A stretch of DNA of 64,000 bases, taken from positions 43,264,664 to 43,328,663 of the forward strand of contig BRKX01000006.1 in assembly GCA_026008535.1 (NCBI GenBank), in the 5' to 3' direction. This DNA comes from Perilla frutescens (taxonomy: Eukaryota; Streptophyta; Magnoliopsida; Lamiales; Lamiaceae). Below are positions 57,116 through 64,000 of this stretch, in pieces. The position numbers and the translations under genes are program-made. The notes below the pieces were generated by a model. The model saw only the letters and a program-made list of their open reading frames with translations, was not told the DNA's origin and did no database searches. Numbering within the stretch: position 1 is the first letter of the stretch; every line of letters begins with the position of its first letter.

Positions 57116-59663
57116 ATGGTACGCGTTGTTTCTGAATCAAAATGATGTTTTAGTTCTTCTTAGTATTTTAATTTCAATTTTTCTTAGAATGACTGCCTGG
57201 TTTTACGTGAAATTTGGATCTAGCTCATGGGATTCTTCGCAAATGCGAAATTTCGAATTACGATTTGATTGTTTGAGGAGCTGAAATAACGAAGCCCAAA
57301 CCCTTTTTAATTGGAAATAAATGCTGAGTGAGTTTGGAATAAGAAAAAATTATCTACCAATGCAAATGGATCGAACCCTAGTTTTGGTTTATTTTAAGGA
57401 ATTTGATTTGCGCTCGATTATACTTGAATGTCACATAGAGTTGGTAACGAGTTGTAGTCTTTGTAGGGAAAAGGAAGCCTTTAGTAAAAATTGAAATTCC
57501 TGGCTTAAAAATGTGGCATATTGCAGTTTGTTTGCTATGCCTTAATTTATTGAGGTGCTGTGGAGCTTTATTCAGCTGACCGATAAATGATTTGAGGGTT
57601 CCTCTTGGTGTTGAAAAACTGATTGAGTGTCAATATATACCTGCAAATGAATATAGATGTTTGAGGAAAAGCTACAGTCCATGAAAATTTGAAAATGTAT
57701 ATGAGTGTAGTTAATTTCCCACGTAAAAGGTGTCTTGTTGTGCTTTCATCTGGGAGGATGGAGTCTGATTTCGGAAACCTTTCCCTATTCCAGGTTTAAT
57801 CAGCTTTGATTTGAATACTCTAAAATTCATTGAACAACTTGTCCTTCATTACATGTTTTGTATTTACAATTGGGGGGGGGGGGGGGATAGATTCAATAAG
57901 CCTTAAGGCTCTGTACACCCTTACCTCTCTTGTGTTAGGAATGATAGAGGGGCAACACAAATTTAATTCACCAGATGTGAATTAGGTATAAATGATAGCT
58001 GCTATCCTTCAATTCCTTGATTCTTTGTTTTCTCGTGTTCATGATGCTGTGCGTTTTCATGTCTCTTGCGTGTTAAAATATGAGTTTTTTTTTTTTTCAA
58101 GTGACATTCGGTTCGAGTTTGTCTATTGTAAGGGAAGAAATTTCCAAATGTGACCTGAAACTGAAAATTTCAATTGCCACTACTATTTTAATGTTTCAAC
58201 AGGCACCTATAAAGGGCATTCTTTCTCTACAAAGGGCTGCTTTTGTCCAGCGCTCCGGTGAGAATCGAGGCCTCGCATGGAGATTATTTAGTACACAAGC
58301 TGCAACAACTTCTGCTACCCCACAGCCTCCACCCCCTCCCCCACCTCCAGAGAAGACCCACTTTGGTGGCTTGAAAGATGAGGATCGCATCTTCACAAAC
58401 GTATACGGTCTGCATGATCCTTTCCTGAAAGGTGCAATGAAACGTGGAGACTGGTACAGGACAAAAGACCTTGTTATTAAAGGAGCTGATTGGATTGTCA
58501 ATGAGATGAAGAAATCGGGACTTAGAGGTCGTGGTGGTGCTGGTTTTCCCTCTGGGCTTAAATGGTCCTTTATGCCAAAGGCATCTGATGGCCGCCCTTC
58601 ATATCTTGTTGTTAATGCTGATGAAAGTGAACCTGGAACGTGTAAAGATAGAGAAATTATGCGACATGATCCTCATAAACTACTAGAAGGTTGTCTAATT
58701 GCTGGAGTAGGGATGAGGGCTAGCGCTGCATATATCTATATTCGTGGTGAGTATGTGAATGAACGATTGAATCTCGAGAAAGCCAGGAAAGAAGCTTATG
58801 CAGCTGGATTGTTGGGAAAGAACGCATGTGGATCAGGTTATGACTTTGATGTGCATATCCACTTTGGTGCTGGGGCTTATATATGTGGTGAAGAGACTGC
58901 TCTTTTAGAGAGTCTTGAGGGTAAGCAAGGAAAGCCTAGGTTGAAGCCTCCTTTTCCAGCCAATGCAGGGCTATATGGTTGCCCTACGACAGTTACAAAT
59001 GTTGAAACAGTGGCTGTTTCACCCACCATTCTAAGGCGGGGACCGGAATGGTTTGCTAGTTTTGGAAGGAAAAACAATTCTGGAACAAAACTATTTTGTA
59101 TCTCAGGGCATGTAAACAAGCCTTGCACGGTTGAAGAAGAGATGAGTATTCCATTGAAAGAGCTTATAGAGAGACACTGTGGTGGTGTTCGCGGTGGATG
59201 GGATAATTTACTTGCTGTTATTCCTGGTGGTTCATCTGTTCCATTAATTCCCAAGAACATGTGTGAGGATGTGCTCATGGATTTTGATGCACTTAAAGCC
59301 GTTCAGTCTGGGTTGGGAACGGCTGCTGTCATTGTAATGGACAAGTCCACTGATGTTGTTGATGCTATTGCTAGACTCTCTTACTTCTACAAGCATGAGA
59401 GTTGCGGTCAGTGTACACCTTGCAGAGAAGGCACTGGATGGCTCTGGATGATTATGGAGAGAATGAAGGTCGGAAATGCAAAGCTGGAAGAGATTGACAT
59501 GCTCCAGGAAGTGACCAAGCAGATCGAAGGGCACACCATTTGTGCCTTGGGAGATGCAGCTGCTTGGCCGGTTCAGGGACTTATCAGGCACTTTAGGCCA
59601 GAGTTGGAAAGGAGGATCAGGGAGCGGGCAGATAGAGAGTTACAACAGGCTGCTGCTGCTTGA
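57116..59663 (+). CDS. NDUFV1: NADH dehydrogenase (ubiquinone) flavoprotein 1, mitochondrial (complex I 51 kDa)
   Basis: The subunit that takes electrons from NADH through FMN and the 4Fe-4S centre N3 at the tip of the complex I matrix arm, inner mitochondrial membrane. Coding exons: 57116-57118 (ATG only, followed by GTACGC) and 58203-59663, giving 487 residues with N-terminus MAPIKGILSLQRAAFVQ. The longer frame from 58080 is not used because the spliced start matches the plant family. N-terminal 35-45 residues: Arg-rich mitochondrial presequence, then a poly-proline run. NADH-binding GRGGAGFP at residues 110-117; FMN site GAGAYICGEE around 223-232; cluster cysteines C402, C405, C408 and C448 (ESCGQCTPC, HTICALG). 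About the family's usual length (486-487). The rest is one exon. A 3' UTR intron 59675-60179 (AAG/GTTGGT to TTTTGCAG) is plausible. Confidence 0.96.
57119..58202 (+). other. NDUFV1: Intron 1 of NDUFV1
   Basis: 1084 bp, GTACGC at the donor, TTTCAACAG at the acceptor. Contains a G15-16 run near 57871-57886. No coding content. Confidence 0.85.
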
Positions 59664-60429
59664 TTTCTATTAAGGTTGGTGCTAGAACAAAAAATATCTT
59701 CTTTTCATTTATATAATGTGTGTGTGTGTGTGTGTATAGAGGTCATTAGCGTATGCTTTAATGGGGTATGTACTGAGGTTAATACTTTCACTGCTCCTGA
59801 CGCTAAACCTGATCTTATTGGTTTAATTTGAGGTGGTCTGATATGCTCAATGTAATTGATGTGACTTATGACCAGACAGAAAAATTATTCATATAAATAT
59901 AACATTAGGATAGTTTCTTTGTGGTAAGCTGGTACTTGAGACTTTTCCACGAGATGCCATGCCCTCCTTGTTAGAAGCTCTCTTCATCAGAATCCTAGCG
60001 AACTCAGGGAGATCCTAGATGCTACCTGTGACTTACTTTTTAGATAAACATTCTTTGCCACACTAAGATTTATATGCACTAAATTTCAAAACTAACAAGA
60101 GTTTCTTTTTTCTTCCTATTCTCCTAAAATGAGCCTGAAACTTCTACGTAACGTGTTGTCTGGACTCCTGATTTTGCAGGGAGACGCATTTGCTGTTAGA
60201 TTACATCGAATAAGCTGTTAGAAGTCGAAAGATTTCAGAATTTGATCCATCCATGTTCAACTTTGATGGTTGTATTGCGTATGACTGCATTAAGATTCTA
60301 CTTTGATATGTTTTTGAGTTCTTCCTCCAACGGTTAGATGCTTAAGCATGTGAGTTGAAGTTCCATTCTATCTGGATTTTATTGTCTGTGTGTAATTCTG
60401 TCAATAATTTCGGGAAAAGGCATATGTTG

Positions 60430-62240
60430 ATGTCTTTATTATACTCTCAAAAACATTGATTTGATCTCACAGTCCCAAATGTTTTATTCGATTTTCATTT
60501 ATGATTTTGTGTTATTTAGAAATAGGTGGTTTATCAATTTGAGATTTTGGTTTTCTTTTTAGGGTTAATTGTCTCGCGACTTTTACCTGGTTTTGATTCT
60601 AACCATAAACCATTACCCCCCCCCCCCCCAAAAAAAATTTTAGCATAAATTGAATTTTAAAAAAAATAAAAAATTAGACATCCCTTTCATTTGTGGTTGA
60701 AGTAAAATTGGCGTTCAATTGAAATTATACATTCCATCTATGCAGCAATCATATATTATGGCTTAGTTCATTTGACACATGTTTAATTCAGTTGTCACGA
60801 CTGTTTTAGTTTAATTGGAAATAAAGCACATTTTTTAAATTTACAAATTGGTAGATAAATTATTTTTTAAGTTTCAAATTGATCAACCAAAATGAAAAAG
60901 TTTTAAATTGATTAAACTTTTGTTTTATTTAAAGAGAGAAGATAAATAGAGGATTCAATACTAATCTTTGCTCTTTGGGATGAAAAATTCATACTTGTCC
61001 AGAAAAAAGAAAATAAAAGGAAGCAGATGAGCTTCTCTTCAAAGTTTGTATAATCCATCATGTGATGTTTTAGTTTTTAAAATAAAAATTAAGGAGTAAA
61101 AAAGAAGAAGATAAATATACCATCTTCTCTCTTTGCATATCTATCAAATTTTATAAAAAAAAATTTCATCAGGTTAATGTTGGATATTTTATAGTGTTTT
61201 GAGTAGGGTAAAATTGGGAAAAGAGTATGAAAAGTCTAAAATATCAAATAATTTGAGATAAAATTAAATTAAAAAGCTACAACGTCAACTATTGTGAAAT
61301 AGAGGGGTATTTTTCTCGTGCATTCAGGATGGATCTATCCCAACTTTAACCGTGTTAATTAATTAAATATTTTCAAACATTACTTTTTCTAATTATTCGA
61401 CTTGTCATATATAGATATAGTTGCTTGATGGACCTCCTTAACAACCACTTTGAATATATTTTTCTCACCATAATACATACATACATATATATAGGTCGTT
61501 TGAATATTTTCTTGATACGAATTTCTTTCGAAAAATATATAATATTTTTCTTACGTAAATACAACATTCATCGATAAAATCAATACTTCATTAAGTATTT
61601 TTATAATTAAAAATATTAAAAAAAAATTGAATACAAACTCATATCTTATCACGTAGAAATATAATATTCTTGAAAGAAAAAAATAATACTTTTCAATTTC
61701 TCAAAATAATAATAATAATACTTTTCAAGAAAAAAATGATATATAGAAAAGCCACGATAATTTTTTTTAATACTATCACAATTCATATGGTCTCCATCTA
61801 TGAGCATAAAGCCTACAATTGCGGCGAATATTAGCTGCCCTCTTTATATCATATTGATATAGATATATTATTATTCAAACCTTTTTAAATTGAATTTAAT
61901 TGAATTGAATGTACTAGACTACTAGTACTCTAGTAGTAATGGAATAAAGTAATTTGTCGCCAATTTTTATTTAATAAAACCAAGTTCAAACTAATTTGAA
62001 GTAGTGTTCCCAGTAAAGATATATATTTTTAACAAATACATCGGATCTTAATTTCGATTTTGAAAAGTATATAATAATAAAATTCGGAGTTCGTAACTTA
62101 GTTCAGAATAGATGAATATGAGTCAACATCTAAACCCAATATTATTAATTAAATATTTAGTTATTTTGAGAGCAGTTAACTTAGATTTGTCAGGAACTCC
62201 ATTTACAGTAAAAAAAGAGCTTCAAATCAGTGGACTTCTG
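60430..62240. other. Intergenic AT-rich DNA
   Basis: No gene recognised. It has a poly-C then poly-A run at 60617-60638. The last several hundred bases should be the upstream region of the C2-domain gene. Confidence 0.5.
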
Positions 62241-62345
62241 CTCAACCTTCTCTCTCTTCTCTCTCTCTCCTCTCTGCAAAACAATGAGATAATAAGCTGG
62301 AAAGCATAATTCTATTTTCTTCTCCATCATTGCACTTGAATCTAG

Positions 62346-62784
62346 GTACTTTTAACTTTTTATCCCCCCCCCTCGTGGTGGGGCGTGTGAATGAGATTGG
62401 TTGTTATTGATTTCAATCCAATTTTGTGCTTTATGATGTATGAATTTTGTTATTTGTTTTGTGAATGATCATTTCTATCTCTGTGTGTGTGTGTGTGTGT
62501 GTGCAGAATAGATAGAGGTTAGCATGCTAATATACACTTAAATTTCTGATTGGATTTAGGAAGCTAGATTGAAAGAAGATATTGTTTTTGCATAAATGTG
62601 GGCATCAATGATTTGTCTCTTTGTGTTCGACAAAATGCAGCAATCATCATCTTAGTTGCATTTATTTGCAAATATTGTGAATCTCTGTTGACAATGATAC
62701 CTTTTTATTGATGGAATTAATCAAATTTTGGTTCTGTTGTTGGGGTTTTGCTTGATTTGCTTAATCTGAGACTGTTCATCACAG
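62346..62784 (+). other. Predicted 5' UTR intron of the C2-domain gene
   Basis: TCTAG/GTACTT donor at 62346 and TTCATCACAG acceptor ending at 62784, 23 bases before the ATG at 62808. The upstream exon would include the CT-rich 62241-62285. A (TG)n run lies at about 62481-62504. Inferred from motifs only. Confidence 0.5.
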
Positions 62785-62807
62785 GCTCCTGATACTTCTC
62801 TCAAGCT

Positions 62808-64000
62808 ATGGTTCTCGGGATTAGGTCGAAGCTTCGACGGGGGGCTTCAGTTAAGGTAGAATACACTGTCCATGTACAGGAGATAAGGCCCTGGCCTCCA
62901 TCAGAATCTCTGAGATCTGTGCAAAAGGTGTTGCTTCAATGGGAAAATGGTAATCAGTATTCGGGGTCATTTCTTTCCATTGCTCAAGATTCCAAAATCG
63001 TGTTTACTGAGTCTTTCAAGCTTCCATTGATTCTTTACCAAGACAAGAAATCTCATGATAAGTTTCAGAAGAACTGTTTGGAGTTTAGCTTGTTTGTACC
63101 ACGTAAGGATAAGGCTAAAGGGCAACTTCTTGGGACGGCCATGGTAAATCTTGCAGATTATGGAGTGATAGAGAGTATGTTAAGTATTAATGTTCCAGTG
63201 AGCTTAAAGAAGAGTTCCAATAACTCAGTGCAACCGGCTTTGCTGATTGGTTTGGAGCCAGTTGAAAGGGAGAGCTCTAACTCATCACCTAGTGTTGGCC
63301 TATCGAAGCAAACATCTTTGGACAATGATATTGATAATATGGAAATTGCTTCATTTACGGATGATGATGCTTCTTCCCAATCATCAAGGACCGCGGGGTC
63401 ATCAACCTTTGAGGTTGGAACGTCTTCACCATCTGAAATCGAGAAGGTAAGCAACATACTGATGGCTATTTTACTTGCTTTCTATTTTGCTGTTTCCCTT
63501 TGGTTATATTGCTCATGTTACTTCATTTAGAAATCGACTGGCATGAACTTTGGCATGTTTTGCATATGCTTTGCAATAACTTGTAGCTAAATACAGAATG
63601 GATATGGAAATGCTGGATATGACTCGGAGAAAAAGAGGAATGGGCGACTTCCATCCACTGATACATCATCACGGACTTGGAAACAAGAAAATGATAATGA
63701 TTATATCTCCAAGTTTCGTGAGCGCAGCATGACATCTGTGAAGAAGAACTCTGAGACTCCTCTCCTTAGAACTTTTCCCTCATCCATAAGTCATCGAGAT
63801 GTACATGTGAAACCCAACACCATAGTTGCAAATTTTTTGCAGGAAAGTGCTTCCCCTAATTCTGATGAAGTGATTACTAACAGCAAACACAAAGAGATTG
63901 AAAACATAGAACAATCTGTGGAAGTGAAATCCGATGAAGGATTTGCACCTGAAGGTATAGTTATATCAGCTTATAATCGTGGAAAAAATGCTGTCAAGTC
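62808..64000 (+). CDS. N-terminal C2 (NT-C2, EEIG1/EHBP1-type) domain protein, partial
   Basis: Begins at ATG 62808 after a splice acceptor in the 5' UTR. Exon 1 is 62808-63446, the intron 63447-63596 (AAG/GTAAGC to ATACAG), and exon 2 runs off the window (phase 0). The first 150 residues (MVLGIRSKLRRGASVKVEYTVHVQEIRPWPP, VLLQWENGNQYSGSF, FSLFVPRKDKAKGQLLGTAMVNLADYGVIE) match the NT-C2 domain, which binds membranes in related proteins. A serine-rich, acidic segment (residues 160-215) and a charged region (exon 2) follow. Plant proteins with this exact start (MVLG.RSK) are often large, with a long coiled-coil C-terminus and called myosin-heavy-chain-related. The open frame past 63446 is intron read-through. 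Confidence 0.85.

Noticed and set aside
58080..58202. NDUFV1 start at 58080
   Set aside because: Intron read-through; the spliced model with ATG at 57116 gives the family N-terminus.
62112..62309. 65-codon open frame before the C2-domain gene
   Set aside because: Spans the CT-rich 5' UTR; no domain and no family match.
1..64000. tRNA, rRNA or other structured RNA genes
   Set aside because: Looked for cloverleaf box motifs and conserved rRNA words; only SINE boxes and primer-site remnants were found.

Overview
The window is nuclear DNA of a eudicot plant. It has AT-rich intergenic sequence, GT-AG introns, plant-type LTR retrotransposons nested in one another, and two clearly plant-type host genes. 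Protein resemblance hints at an asterid, but the species is not identifiable from the sequence alone. Three host genes are supported: an ankyrin-repeat protein (minus strand, four coding exons, 43468-46960), the mitochondrial complex I 51-kDa flavoprotein subunit NDUFV1 (plus strand, start codon alone on its own exon, 57116-59663), and the 5' part of an N-terminal C2-domain protein that runs off the right edge (62808-64000).

Layout from left to right. 1-375 is the edge of a minus-strand LTR. 2370-15988 is a complete Ty3/gypsy chromovirus-type element (Tekay/Del-like) with 3.2-kb LTRs, a perfect 5-bp target duplication (tattt), tRNA-Met primer site and polypurine tract. 18065-18315 is a degenerate Stowaway-like MITE, and 18462-21546 is a 3.1-kb solo LTR with a perfect 5-bp duplication (tatag). 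22160-24731 holds tandem repeats, a gypsy gag remnant and an LTR. 25481-41686 is a Ty1/copia element whose integrase region was split by a minus-strand Athila-type gypsy element at 27269-38620 (duplication gaatg). A short tRNA-derived SINE sits at 41853-41964. The right third holds the host genes, separated by MITEs, a decayed hAT transposase, tandem repeats and inverted-repeat elements.

The most unusual region is the 2.6-kb leader of the chromovirus between primer site and gag. It contains two arrays of about ten short hairpins each. Within each array the loop is conserved (C/TAGAT in the first, roughly TCAGCGT in the second), while the stems change in a base-pair-preserving way. A strong 5' splice site (AAAG/GTATGT) lies just before the arrays. 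Acceptor-like motifs sit directly before the ATG of an extra open reading frame (here called ORF0, about 264 codons, unknown function) and one base before the ATG of gag. I infer a leader intron that carries the hairpins and may be alternatively spliced to expose either ORF0 or gag. Both reading frames are intact apart from ten stop codons, nearly all of which can be explained by single C-to-T or G-to-A changes, with no frameshift in either frame. That pattern suggests decay by deamination of methylated cytosine.

The transposable elements are defective as they stand: stops, frameshifts, a lost protease active site and a U3-lacking Athila LTR. The host genes look intact.
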